Shown here one piece after another: positions 51,652 to 63,023 of a stretch of DNA of 64,000 nucleotides. Each line of letters starts with the position of its first letter. The first letter of the stretch is position 1. The position numbers and the translations under genes are program-made. The notes below the pieces were generated by a model that worked only from the letters and a program-made list of their open reading frames with translations, ran no database searches and was not told where the DNA came from. This stretch comes from Methylibium sp035762065 (GTDB taxonomy: Bacteria > Pseudomonadota > Gammaproteobacteria > Burkholderiales > Burkholderiaceae_C). The stretch is taken from positions 45,174 to 109,173 of the forward strand of contig NZ_DASTPW010000044.1 in NCBI RefSeq assembly GCF_035762065.1. The letters are read 5' to 3'.

Positions 51652-54087
51652 ATGGCCCCCACCGAAAGGTTTGATGCGACGGCGCTGGTCGTCCCGTTCG
51701 AGCAGCTCAGGATGAGCGACGTCGACAGCGTCGGCGGCAAGAACGCCAGCCTCGGCGAAATGATCAGCCAGCTCGCCGCCTCGGGCGTGCGGGTGCCGGG
51801 CGGCTTCGCGACCACCGCGCACGCGTTTCGCCAGTTCCTCAAGCACGGCGGGCTCGACGCGAAGATCAACGACAAGCTCTCGACGCTCGACACCGAGAAC
51901 GTGCGTGCGCTGGCCGAAGCCGGTGCGCAGATCCGCGGATGGGTCGAGGCGCAGCCTTTCCCGGCTGAGCTGGACGCCGCGATCCGCGCCGAGTTCGCCC
52001 GGCTGACGGCCGGCAGCGAGGGCGCTTCGTTCGCGGTGCGCTCGTCCGCGACGGCCGAAGACCTGCCCGATGCCAGCTTCGCCGGCCAGCAGGAGACCTT
52101 CCTCAACGTCGTCGGCATCGACGACGTGCTGCACAAGATGAAGGAGGTCTTCGCGAGCCTCTACAACGACCGCGCCATCAGCTACCGCGTGCACAAGGGC
52201 TTCGCGCATGCCGACGTGGCGCTGTCGGCCGGCGTGCAGCGCATGGTGCGTTCGGATCTCGGCTCGGCCGGCGTGATGTTCACGATCGACACCGAATCGG
52301 GCTTCAAGGACGTGGTGTTCGTCACCGCGAGCTACGGCCTTGGCGAGACGGTGGTGCAGGGCGCCGTGAACCCGGACGAGTTCTACGTCCACAAGCCGGC
52401 GCTGAAAGCCGGCAAGAAGGCGGTGATCCGGCGCAACCTCGGCTCGAAGCTGATCCGCATGGTGTTCACCACACCCGAGGAGAAGGCGGCCGCGGTCGGG
52501 AAGACCAGCAAGCTCGTCAAGACGATCGACACGCCGACCGAGCAGCGCAACCGCTATTCGCTGAACGACGACGAGGTTGCCGAGCTCGCGAAGTACGCGC
52601 TGATCATCGAGCAGCACTACGGCCGCCCGATGGACATCGAATGGGGCAAGGACGGCAACGACGGCCGGCTCTACATCCTGCAGGCCCGGCCCGAGACGGT
52701 GAAGAGCCAGCAGGAGGGCAAGGCCGAGCAGCGCTACAAGCTGAAGGGCGACCCGGGCAAGAACACCGTGCTCGCCGAGGGCCGCGCGATCGGCCAGAAG
52801 ATCGGCACCGGCCCGGTGCGCAACGTCTCCGGCATCGCCGACATGGACCAGGTGCAGCCGGGCGACGTGCTCGTCACCGACATGACCGATCCGAACTGGG
52901 AGCCAGTGATGAAGCGCGCCAGCGCGATCGTCACCAACCGCGGCGGGCGCACCTGCCACGCGGCCATCATCGCGCGCGAGCTCGGCATCCCGGCGGTGGT
53001 CGGCTGCGGCGACGCGACCGAGACCTTGAAGGACGGCGCGCTCGTCACCGTGGCCTGCAGCGAGGGCGACACCGGCTACATCTACGACGGCCTGCTCGAG
53101 ACCGAGATCACCGAGGTCAAGCACGAGGAGCTGCCGTACTGCCCGATCAAGATCATGATGAACGTGGGCAACCCGCAGCTCGCGTTCGACTTCGCGCAGA
53201 TGCCCAACAGCGGCGTCGGCCTGGCGCGGCTCGAATTCATCATCAACAACAACATCGGCGTGCACCCGAAGGCGATCCTCGACTACCCGAACGTCGACGC
53301 CGAGCTGAAGAAGGCGGTGGAGTCGGTGGCGCGCGGCCATGCGTCGCCGCGTGCGTTCTACGTGGACAAGCTCACCGAAGGCGTCGCGACGATCGCGGCG
53401 GCCTTCTGGCCGAAGCCGGTGATCGTGCGACTGTCGGACTTCAAGAGCAACGAGTACCGCAAGCTGATCGGCGGCGCACGCTACGAGCCCGACGAAGAGA
53501 ACCCGATGCTGGGCTTTCGCGGTGCTTCGCGCTACATCAGCGACGACTTCGGCTCCGCCTTCGCGATGGAATGCGAGGCGCTCAAGCGCGTGCGGCGCGA
53601 CATGGGCCTGACCAACGTCGAGCTGATGGTGCCTTTCGTGCGCACCTTGAAGCAGGCCGAGCGGGTGATCGCGATGCTGGCGGAGCACGGCCTGCGGCGC
53701 GCCTCGGCCGGCGGCCAGGACGATCTCAAGATCATCATGATGTGCGAGGTGCCGAGCAACGCGATCCTCGCCGAGCAGTTCCTCGAGCACTTCGACGGCA
53801 TGTCGATCGGCTCGAACGACCTGACGCAGTTGACGCTCGGTCTCGATCGCGATTCGGGACTTGAACTGCTCGCGGCGGACTTCGACGAACGCGACCCGGC
53901 CGTCAAGGCGATGATTTCCCGCGCGATCACCGCCTGCCGCGCGACCGGCAAGTACGTCGGCATCTGCGGCCAGGGACCCAGCGACCACCCCGACTTCGCC
54001 GACTGGCTCGCGGCCGAGGGGATCGTCTCGATCTCGTTGAACCCCGACACCGTGGTCGAGACCTGGCAGCGGCTGGCAAGGCGCTGA
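51652..54087 (+). CDS. ppsA: Phosphoenolpyruvate synthase
   Basis: An 811-residue enzyme making PEP from pyruvate and ATP for gluconeogenesis. The ATP-grasp domain occupies about 20-360 (VGGKNASLGEM, RSSATAEDLPDASFAGQQET). The phosphohistidine is H436 in GGRTCHAAIIARELG, and the C-terminal barrel has EVPSNAILAEQF, SIGSNDLTQLTLGLDRDSG and the catalytic GICGQGPS. The 246-base gap to ppsR holds a -10-like TAGAAT at 51473-51478. GGAG precedes the ATG. Confidence 0.97.
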   Translation: MAPTERFDATALVVPFEQLRMSDVDSVGGKNASLGEMISQLAASGVRVPGGFATTAHAFRQFLKHGGLDAKINDKLSTLDTENVRALAEAGAQIRGWVEAQPFPAELDAAIRAEFARLTAGSEGASFAVRSSATAEDLPDASFAGQQETFLNVVGIDDVLHKMKEVFASLYNDRAISYRVHKGFAHADVALSAGVQRMVRSDLGSAGVMFTIDTESGFKDVVFVTASYGLGETVVQGAVNPDEFYVHKPALKAGKKAVIRRNLGSKLIRMVFTTPEEKAAAVGKTSKLVKTIDTPTEQRNRYSLNDDEVAELAKYALIIEQHYGRPMDIEWGKDGNDGRLYILQARPETVKSQQEGKAEQRYKLKGDPGKNTVLAEGRAIGQKIGTGPVRNVSGIADMDQVQPGDVLVTDMTDPNWEPVMKRASAIVTNRGGRTCHAAIIARELGIPAVVGCGDATETLKDGALVTVACSEGDTGYIYDGLLETEITEVKHEELPYCPIKIMMNVGNPQLAFDFAQMPNSGVGLARLEFIINNNIGVHPKAILDYPNVDAELKKAVESVARGHASPRAFYVDKLTEGVATIAAAFWPKPVIVRLSDFKSNEYRKLIGGARYEPDEENPMLGFRGASRYISDDFGSAFAMECEALKRVRRDMGLTNVELMVPFVRTLKQAERVIAMLAEHGLRRASAGGQDDLKIIMMCEVPSNAILAEQFLEHFDGMSIGSNDLTQLTLGLDRDSGLELLAADFDERDPAVKAMISRAITACRATGKYVGICGQGPSDHPDFADWLAAEGIVSISLNPDTVVETWQRLARR

Positions 54088-54095
54088 CGAAGCGA

Positions 54096-54132
54096 GCGCC
54101 GCCCGCGACTCGCGGGTAAGTCCGGGCGGCGC
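54096..54132 (+). terminator. Hairpin after ppsA, possible terminator
   Basis: Ten-base arms GCGCCGCCCG (54096-54105) and CGGGCGGCGC (54123-54132) pair perfectly, with a small inner hairpin in the loop. No T-run follows, so it may be a weak or Rho-assisted terminator, or protect the ppsA message. Confidence 0.5.
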
Positions 54133-54164
54133 CGCGGCGCGCCGCGCCGGCAACATCGTCGGCG

Positions 54165-54425
54165 ATGGACGGGCCCGTCGACGGTCACTCGCAACGGCAT
54201 TGGCGCGCCACGCGCCGGCTCACGGCCGCGCTGCTCGCGCTGTGGTTCGTCGCGAGCTTCGTGATGGCTTTCTTCGCGCGCGAGCTCGACGTCGTGCTCT
54301 TCGGCTGGCCCTTCAGCTTCTACATGGCGGCGCAGGGTTCGCTGTTCGTCTTCCTGCTGATCGTCGTCGTCTACGCACGCGCGATGGACCGGCTCGACCG
54401 CCGCCTTTCGCGCCCTGCCGAATGA
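54165..54425 (+). CDS. DUF4212 small membrane subunit
   Basis: An 86-residue protein with two membrane segments (about 20-38 and 48-70), FARELDVVLFGWPFSFYMAAQG and the conserved C-terminal YARAMDRLDRR. DUF4212 proteins are encoded just ahead of VC_2705-type sodium/solute symporters. ATGA overlap with the symporter gene. Confidence 0.88.
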   Translation: MDGPVDGHSQRHWRATRRLTAALLALWFVASFVMAFFARELDVVLFGWPFSFYMAAQGSLFVFLLIVVVYARAMDRLDRRLSRPAE

Positions 54426-56512
54426 ACGAGGCGCAGACCCAGAGCGTCTTCACGCGGCGGCTGCATCGCGTCTACGCGGGCTTCACGCTCGGCTTCGTCG
54501 CCTTCGTCGCGGCGCTCGCGGTGCTCGAGCACCTGGGGCTGTCGCGCAACGTGATCGGCCTGCTGTTCCTGCTGGCGACGGTCGCGCTGTACGCGGTGAT
54601 CGGCATCGTCTGCCGCACGACCGACCCGGCCGAGTACTACGTAGCAGGTCGGCGCGTGCCGGCCTTCTACAACGGCATGGCGACCGGCGCCGACTGGATG
54701 AGCGCGGCCTCGTTCATCACGCTGGCCGGCACGCTTTACCTCAGCGGCTTCGGCGGGCTCGCGTTCATCCTCGGATGGAGCGGCGGTTTCTGCCTGGTCG
54801 CGCTGCTGCTCGCGCCCTACCTGCGCCGCTTCGGCCGCTTCACGATTCCCGAGTTCCTGGGCGAGCGCTACGACGGCAACCTCGCGCGCGGCATCGGCGC
54901 GGTCGCGACGGTGCTGTGCTCGTTCACCTACGTCGTCGCGCAGATTTACGGCGTCGGCCTGATCACCTCGCGGCTCACCGGGCTGGCCTTCGAGATCGGC
55001 GTCTTCGTAGGCCTGGGGGGCGTGCTGGTGTGTTCCTTCCTCGGCGGCATGCGCGCGGTCACCTGGACGCAGGTCGCGCAGTACATCGTGCTGATCCTCG
55101 CCTTCCTGGTGCCGGTGGTGTGGCTGTCGGTCAAGCAGACCGGCAACCCGCTGCCGCCGCTGGCCTACGGCGCGCAGCTCGGGCAGATCACCGCGAAGGA
55201 GGCCGAGCTGATCGGCGATGCGAAGGAGCGCGAGGTGATCGCGATCTTCGCGGCGCGTGCCGCCGCCGCCGAAGCGAAGCTGAAGGACGTGAGTGCGGCG
55301 ATGGCCGCCGACCGTGCCGCAGCCGAGCAGCAGCTGGCCGAGCTGCGCTCGCGCGGCGCGCCGCTGAACGAGGTGCAGGCCGCGGCGCGTGCGCTCTCCG
55401 CCTTGCCCGCCACCGAGGCCGAGGCCCGCCGGCTCTACATCGCCCAGCGCAACGCGGCCGCCGAGCGCGCGAGGCCGCTGGCCGGCATGCCGCGCCATGC
55501 GACGCAGTACGCGGGCGATCCCGAGGGCGACGCGCAGGCCCGCATGGAGTTCGACGACTCGCGCCGCAACTTCCTCGCGCTGGTGTTCTGCCTGATGGTG
55601 GGTACCGCCGGCCTGCCGCACATCCTCACGCGGTTCTACACGACGCCCTCGGTGCGCGAGGCGCGGCAGTCGGTCGCATGGTCGCTGCTGTTCATCGCGG
55701 CGCTCTACCTCACCGCGCCGGCGCTGGCCGTGATGGTGAAGTACGAAGTCTTCAACAACCTCGTCGGCACGCCCTTCGATCAACTGCCGGCATGGATCGG
55801 CGCGTGGGCGCGGGTCGATCCGGCACTGGTGTCGGTCGTCGACGTGAACCAGGACAAGGTCTTCCAGCTCGGCGAGATGCGGCTCGGTGCCGACATCGTC
55901 GTGCTCGCCGCGCCCGAGATCGGCGGCATGCCCTACGTCATCTCCGGCATGGTGGCCGCCGGTGCGCTGGCCGCGGCGCTCTCGACCGCCGACGGCCTGC
56001 TGCTGACGATCACCAACGCGCTGTCGCACGACCTCTACCACCGGCTGGTCGACACCGAGGCGCAGACCTCGCGGCGGGTCGCGATCTCGAAGATCCTGCT
56101 GCTGGGGGTCGCGCTCGCGGCGGCCTACGTCGCCGCGTACCGGCCCGCCGACATCGTGGTCCTCGTGACCGCGGCGTTCTCGATCGCGGCCTCGGCCTTC
56201 TTTCCGGCGCTGGTGCTCGGCATCTTCTGGAAGCGCGCGTCGAAGGCGGGCGCCGTGGCGGGCATGCTGGCCGGCCTGGGCGTGACGCTCTACTACATGG
56301 TCACGCGCGAGCCCTGGCTGCGCGGCCTGTTCGGGATCGGCGAGCCGATGCCGTTGTGGTTCGGCATCCAGCCGATGGCCGCGGGCGTGTTCGGTGTTCC
56401 GCTGGGCTTCGCGGTGATCGTCGTCGGCAGCCTCCTGTCGGCGCCGCCGAGCGCGAAGGCGCTGGCGCTGGTGGAGCGGCTGCGCAGCCCGCTGCCGCCG
56501 GAAGCGGGCTGA
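54422..56512 (+). CDS. VC_2705-type sodium:solute symporter (acetate/organic acid type)
   Basis: A 696-residue SSS transporter. AEYYVAGRRVPAFYNGMATGADWMSAASFI (about 68-97) carries the family Na+ site, with ALSTADGLLLTI later. A soluble helical insert of about 100 residues (about 255-365, rich in Ala/Glu/Arg) separates two membrane helices and makes the protein longer than most members. It works with the DUF4212 subunit; proximity to ppsA fits use of acetate/pyruvate-type carbon. Confidence 0.9.
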   Translation: MNEAQTQSVFTRRLHRVYAGFTLGFVAFVAALAVLEHLGLSRNVIGLLFLLATVALYAVIGIVCRTTDPAEYYVAGRRVPAFYNGMATGADWMSAASFITLAGTLYLSGFGGLAFILGWSGGFCLVALLLAPYLRRFGRFTIPEFLGERYDGNLARGIGAVATVLCSFTYVVAQIYGVGLITSRLTGLAFEIGVFVGLGGVLVCSFLGGMRAVTWTQVAQYIVLILAFLVPVVWLSVKQTGNPLPPLAYGAQLGQITAKEAELIGDAKEREVIAIFAARAAAAEAKLKDVSAAMAADRAAAEQQLAELRSRGAPLNEVQAAARALSALPATEAEARRLYIAQRNAAAERARPLAGMPRHATQYAGDPEGDAQARMEFDDSRRNFLALVFCLMVGTAGLPHILTRFYTTPSVREARQSVAWSLLFIAALYLTAPALAVMVKYEVFNNLVGTPFDQLPAWIGAWARVDPALVSVVDVNQDKVFQLGEMRLGADIVVLAAPEIGGMPYVISGMVAAGALAAALSTADGLLLTITNALSHDLYHRLVDTEAQTSRRVAISKILLLGVALAAAYVAAYRPADIVVLVTAAFSIAASAFFPALVLGIFWKRASKAGAVAGMLAGLGVTLYYMVTREPWLRGLFGIGEPMPLWFGIQPMAAGVFGVPLGFAVIVVGSLLSAPPSAKALALVERLRSPLPPEAG

Positions 56513-56527
56513 GCCGCCTGATCCCCC

Positions 56528-56533
56528 TATACT
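56528..56533 (+). promoter_or_regulatory. Possible -10 of the rpsF operon
   Basis: TATACT lies 87 bases before the rpsF start in the 108-base gap after the symporter gene. No good -35 was found at the usual distance. It fits the expected ribosomal operon promoter. Confidence 0.4.
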
Positions 56534-56620
56534 CGCCGGCTTTTCATCCTTGCCGCCCTGCGTCGACGCTCGGGGCGGCTTCCCGCCGGAGAACCCGGCG
56601 GACATCCACAAGGAGCCACG

Positions 56621-57007
56621 ATGCGTCACTATGAAATCGTCCTGCTGATCCATCCGGATCAAAGCGAGCAGGTCCCCGCGATGCTCGAGCGCTACAAGGG
56701 CCTCGTTACCGCAGCCGGCGGCAAGGTCCACCGGGTCGAAGACTGGGGCCGGCGACAGCTGGCCTACATGATCAACAAGCTCGCGAAGGCGCACTACCTG
56801 TGCCTGAACATCGAGTGCGGCAAGGAAACGCTCGCCGAACTCGAGACCGGCTTCAAGTTCAACGACGCGGTGCTGCGCCACCTGACGGTGGCCAAGAGCA
56901 AGGCCGAAACCACGCCCTCGGTGATGATGAAGGCGGTCGAGCGCGAGGAATCGCGCAAGGCGCCGGCGTCGTCCCAGCAGCCGCAGCAGCAGGAGGCCGC
57001 GGCCTGA
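56621..57007 (+). CDS. rpsF: 30S ribosomal protein S6
   Basis: A 128-residue protein with the S6 start MRHYEIVLLIHPDQSEQ and the GKVHRVEDWGRRQLAYMINK core; the C-terminal 30 residues are a Gln/Ala-rich extension. AAGGAG precedes the ATG. First gene of the rpsF-priB-rpsR-rplI operon. Confidence 0.97.
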   Translation: MRHYEIVLLIHPDQSEQVPAMLERYKGLVTAAGGKVHRVEDWGRRQLAYMINKLAKAHYLCLNIECGKETLAELETGFKFNDAVLRHLTVAKSKAETTPSVMMKAVEREESRKAPASSQQPQQQEAAA

Positions 57008-57348
57008 TCGACGCCTCCGCTGCCGCAGGCGGCGCCCTCGGCGAGGCGGGTGGCATCAACCACACCAGCCTCGACGCGCAGGTGATCGAACGCGGCGCGA
57101 TGCGCTACACGCCCGCCGGCTTGCCGGCGCTGGACTTGACGCTCAGGCACGAGTCCACCGCCAGCGAAGCTGGCATGGCCCGCAAGGTCGCCCTGGAGCT
57201 GAAGGCCCTGGGGATCGGCCCGGTGACGAAGCAGCTGGGGAGCATCGCGGTCGGTTCCGCCGCACGTTTTTCCGGCTTCCTCGCCACCGCGCGCAATGGC
57301 CGGGGCGTCGTGTTGCACATCACCGAAGTCCGCACCGCCTCCATTTGA
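57004..57348 (+). CDS. priB: Primosomal replication protein PriB (non-canonical start)
   Basis: A single-strand DNA-binding OB-fold protein that helps restart stalled forks. The PriB core is clear (NHTSLDAQVIERGAMRYTPAG, ALDLTLRHES, the FLATARNGRGVVLHI segment). No in-frame ATG, GTG or TTG lies between the rpsF stop and the core. CTG at 57004 overlaps the rpsF stop (CTGA) and has AGGAGG 7 bases upstream, giving 114 residues. The usual family N-terminus corresponds to ATC at 57055 (97 residues). I chose CTG because of the ribosome site. Confidence 0.85.
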   Translation: MIDASAAAGGALGEAGGINHTSLDAQVIERGAMRYTPAGLPALDLTLRHESTASEAGMARKVALELKALGIGPVTKQLGSIAVGSAARFSGFLATARNGRGVVLHITEVRTASI

Positions 57349-57385
57349 TCGACGACCCAACATCGCAAGTTCGCAAGGAGTTCAT

Positions 57386-57676
57386 ATGCCCCCGCCCCGT
57401 GGAAAAGGCCGCTTCGGCAAGGACAAGCGCCCGAAGCGCAACACCCAGTCGCTGCTGTTCCGCCGCAAGCGCTTCTGCCGCTTCACCGTCACCGGCGTGA
57501 CCGAGATCGACTACAAGGATGTCGATACGCTGCGCGACTTCATCGCCGAGAACGGCAAGATCACGCCGGCCCGCCTGACCGGCACCCGCGCGTTCTTCCA
57601 GCGCCAGCTGTCCACCTGCATCAAGCGCGCGCGCTTCCTGGCGCTGCTGCCCTACAGCGACCAGCACAAGGTCTGA
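57386..57676 (+). CDS. rpsR: 30S ribosomal protein S18
   Basis: A 96-residue protein with the S18 core FRRKRFCRFTVTGVTEIDYKD and ITPARLTGTRAFFQRQLSTCI and a basic N-terminus. AAGGAG lies 6 bases before the ATG. It sits 37 bases after priB. Confidence 0.97.
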   Translation: MPPPRGKGRFGKDKRPKRNTQSLLFRRKRFCRFTVTGVTEIDYKDVDTLRDFIAENGKITPARLTGTRAFFQRQLSTCIKRARFLALLPYSDQHKV

Positions 57677-57692
57677 CGAGGAGCATCCCGCC

Positions 57693-58145
57693 ATGCAGAT
57701 CATTCTTCTGGAGAAGGTCGCCAACCTCGGCGGCCTCGGCGAAGTCGTCAAGGTCAAGGACGGCTACGCGCGCAACTTCCTGATCCCCACCGGCGCCGCG
57801 CGCCGCGCGACGGCCGAGGCGATCAAGGCCTTCGAGGCCAAGCGCGCCGAGTTGGAGAAGGCCGCCGCCGAGAAGCTGGCCGCGTCGCAGGCCGAAGGCG
57901 AGAAGCTCGCCGGCAAGACGCTGACCACGACGCAAAAGGCCGGGGTCGACGGCCGACTGTTCGGCTCGGTCACCAATCACGACGTCGCCGAATTGCTGAA
58001 CAAGGCCGGCTACAAGGTCGTGAAGTCGCAGGTGCGCATGCCCAACGGACCGTTGAAGACCGTCGGCGAGCATGCGGTCACCGTCGCCCTGCACACCGAC
58101 GTGGTGGTGGACGTGAACGTCACGGTGGTCGGCGAAACCGACTGA
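57693..58145 (+). CDS. rplI: 50S ribosomal protein L9
   Basis: A 150-residue protein with the L9 signature NLGGLGEVVKVKDGYARNFLIP (residues 10-31), a long helix and the C-terminal domain (GVDGRLFGSVTNHDVAE). Last gene of the operon, 16 bases after rpsR. Confidence 0.97.
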   Translation: MQIILLEKVANLGGLGEVVKVKDGYARNFLIPTGAARRATAEAIKAFEAKRAELEKAAAEKLAASQAEGEKLAGKTLTTTQKAGVDGRLFGSVTNHDVAELLNKAGYKVVKSQVRMPNGPLKTVGEHAVTVALHTDVVVDVNVTVVGETD

Positions 58146-58169
58146 CGAGCGCACGTCGTTTGCTTGCGG

Positions 58170-58190
58170 AAGGCCGGCACTGCCGGCCTT
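58170..58190 (+). terminator. Rho-independent terminator of the ribosomal operon
   Basis: AAGGCCGGC and GCCGGCCTT form a perfect 9-base stem with a 3-base loop, followed by a short CTTCGTTT tail. It lies 24 bases after rplI and before dnaB. Confidence 0.8.
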
Positions 58191-58310
58191 CTTCGTTTGT
58201 GCGATACGTTATCCACTGCACCGCACAGCTTCTTCACAGTTTCTGCGCTGCGTCGTCAACAAGGGGTCGGCCCGGATGCTGCCCACGAAGCGCTCGACGA
58301 GGATCAGGAC

Positions 58311-59723
58311 ATGTTGAGAGTCGTTCAGCCCGGCGACCCGTCGCGCGGCGAGAGCGAGGTCGCGCACCTGCGCGTGCCGCCGAACTCGGTCGAGGCCGAG
58401 CAGAGCGTGCTCGGCGCCTTGCTTCTCGAAAGCAACGCCTGGGATCGCGTGGCCGACGTGCTGATCGAGAGCGACTTCTACCGGCACGAGCACAAGCTCA
58501 TCTTCAGCGCCATCGGTGCGCTGGTCGACAAGAGCCAGCCCGCTGACGTCATCACGGTGCTGGAGAAGCTGCAGTCGACGGGCAAGGCCGACGACGCGGG
58601 CGGCATCGCCTATCTCAACGCGCTGGCGCAAAGCGTGCCGAGCGCATCGAACATCCGGCGCTACGCCGAGATCGTTCGCGAGAAGGCCGTTCTGCGCAAG
58701 CTGATCGAGGCAAGCGACGAGATCGCCACCGCGGCCTTCAACACGCAAGGCCGGGCCGTCACGCAGATCGTCGACGAGGCCGAAGGAAAGATCCTCAAGA
58801 TCGGCGAAGAGGGCTCGCGTTCGCAGCAGGGCTTCTTCACGATGGAGAAGCTGTCTCTGCAACTGATCGATCGGGTGCAGGAGCTTGCCGATCACGGCGC
58901 CGAGGAAGTCACCGGCGTGCGTTCCGGGTTCTACGACATCGACCGCATGACGGCGGGCTTGCAGCCGGGCGATCTGATCGTGCTGGCGGCGCGGCCCAGC
59001 ATGGGCAAGACCGCGCTGGCGTTGAACATCGCCGAGAACGTCGCCGTGCACGAGGGCCTGCCCGCCGTCGTGTTCTCGATGGAAATGGGCGCGGCGCAGC
59101 TGGCGTTGCGCATGGTCGGCTCGCTCGGGCGCATCGACCAGCAGCACCTGCGCACTGGCCGGCTCGGCGACGACGAATGGGGCCGCCTCACCGAAGCCGT
59201 CGACAAGCTCAGCAAGTCGAGCATCTTTATCGACGAGACCGCCGCGCTCACGCCGAGCGAGCTGCGCGCGCGCGCGCGCCGGCAGGCGCGGCAGTGCGGC
59301 AAGCTCGGGCTGATCGTCGTCGACTACCTGCAGCTGATGAGCGGCAGCGGCGGCGGCAGCGAGGAGAACCGAGCGACCGTGCTCGGCGAGATCTCGCGCG
59401 GCCTGAAGGCGCTGGCGAAGGAGCTGCAGTGCCCGGTGATCGCGCTGTCGCAGCTCAACCGCAGCGTCGAGACGCGCACCGACAAGCGGCCGATGATGAG
59501 CGACCTGCGCGAGTCGGGCGCGATCGAGCAGGACGCCGATGTGATCATGTTCATCTACCGCGATGACTACTACAACAAGGACGCGTCGAAGGAGCCGGGC
59601 GTCGCCGAGATCATCATCGCCAAGCAGCGCAACGGCCCGACGGGCACCGCGAAGCTCACCTTCCTGAAGCCGCTGACGAAGTTCGACAACCTCGCGCCGG
59701 GAAGTGCCGGCAGCGACTACTGA
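58311..59723 (+). CDS. dnaB: Replicative DNA helicase DnaB
   Basis: A 470-residue hexameric helicase. The N-terminal domain (about 15-125: VPPNSVEAEQSVLGALLLE) is followed by the RecA-like domain with Walker A RPSMGKTALAL (about 229-239), SMEMG, Walker B IVVDYLQLM and DLRESGAIEQDADV. No intein. ATG at 58311 gives the family length; an earlier in-frame start at 58164 overlaps the terminator. 120-base gap after the terminator should hold its promoter. Confidence 0.97.
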   Translation: MLRVVQPGDPSRGESEVAHLRVPPNSVEAEQSVLGALLLESNAWDRVADVLIESDFYRHEHKLIFSAIGALVDKSQPADVITVLEKLQSTGKADDAGGIAYLNALAQSVPSASNIRRYAEIVREKAVLRKLIEASDEIATAAFNTQGRAVTQIVDEAEGKILKIGEEGSRSQQGFFTMEKLSLQLIDRVQELADHGAEEVTGVRSGFYDIDRMTAGLQPGDLIVLAARPSMGKTALALNIAENVAVHEGLPAVVFSMEMGAAQLALRMVGSLGRIDQQHLRTGRLGDDEWGRLTEAVDKLSKSSIFIDETAALTPSELRARARRQARQCGKLGLIVVDYLQLMSGSGGGSEENRATVLGEISRGLKALAKELQCPVIALSQLNRSVETRTDKRPMMSDLRESGAIEQDADVIMFIYRDDYYNKDASKEPGVAEIIIAKQRNGPTGTAKLTFLKPLTKFDNLAPGSAGSDY

Positions 59724-59731
59724 GGCGGCGG

Positions 59732-59753
59732 CGAGGCCGATCGGCGGGCCTCG
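59732..59753. terminator. Hairpin between convergent dnaB and dnaE2
   Basis: CGAGGCC (59732-59738) and GGCCTCG (59747-59753) form a 7-base stem with an 8-base loop in the 30-base gap. It may act in both directions; no T-run is present. Confidence 0.4.
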
Positions 59754-63014
<3,261 letters not shown>

Positions 63015-63023
63015 CGCGCGCCT

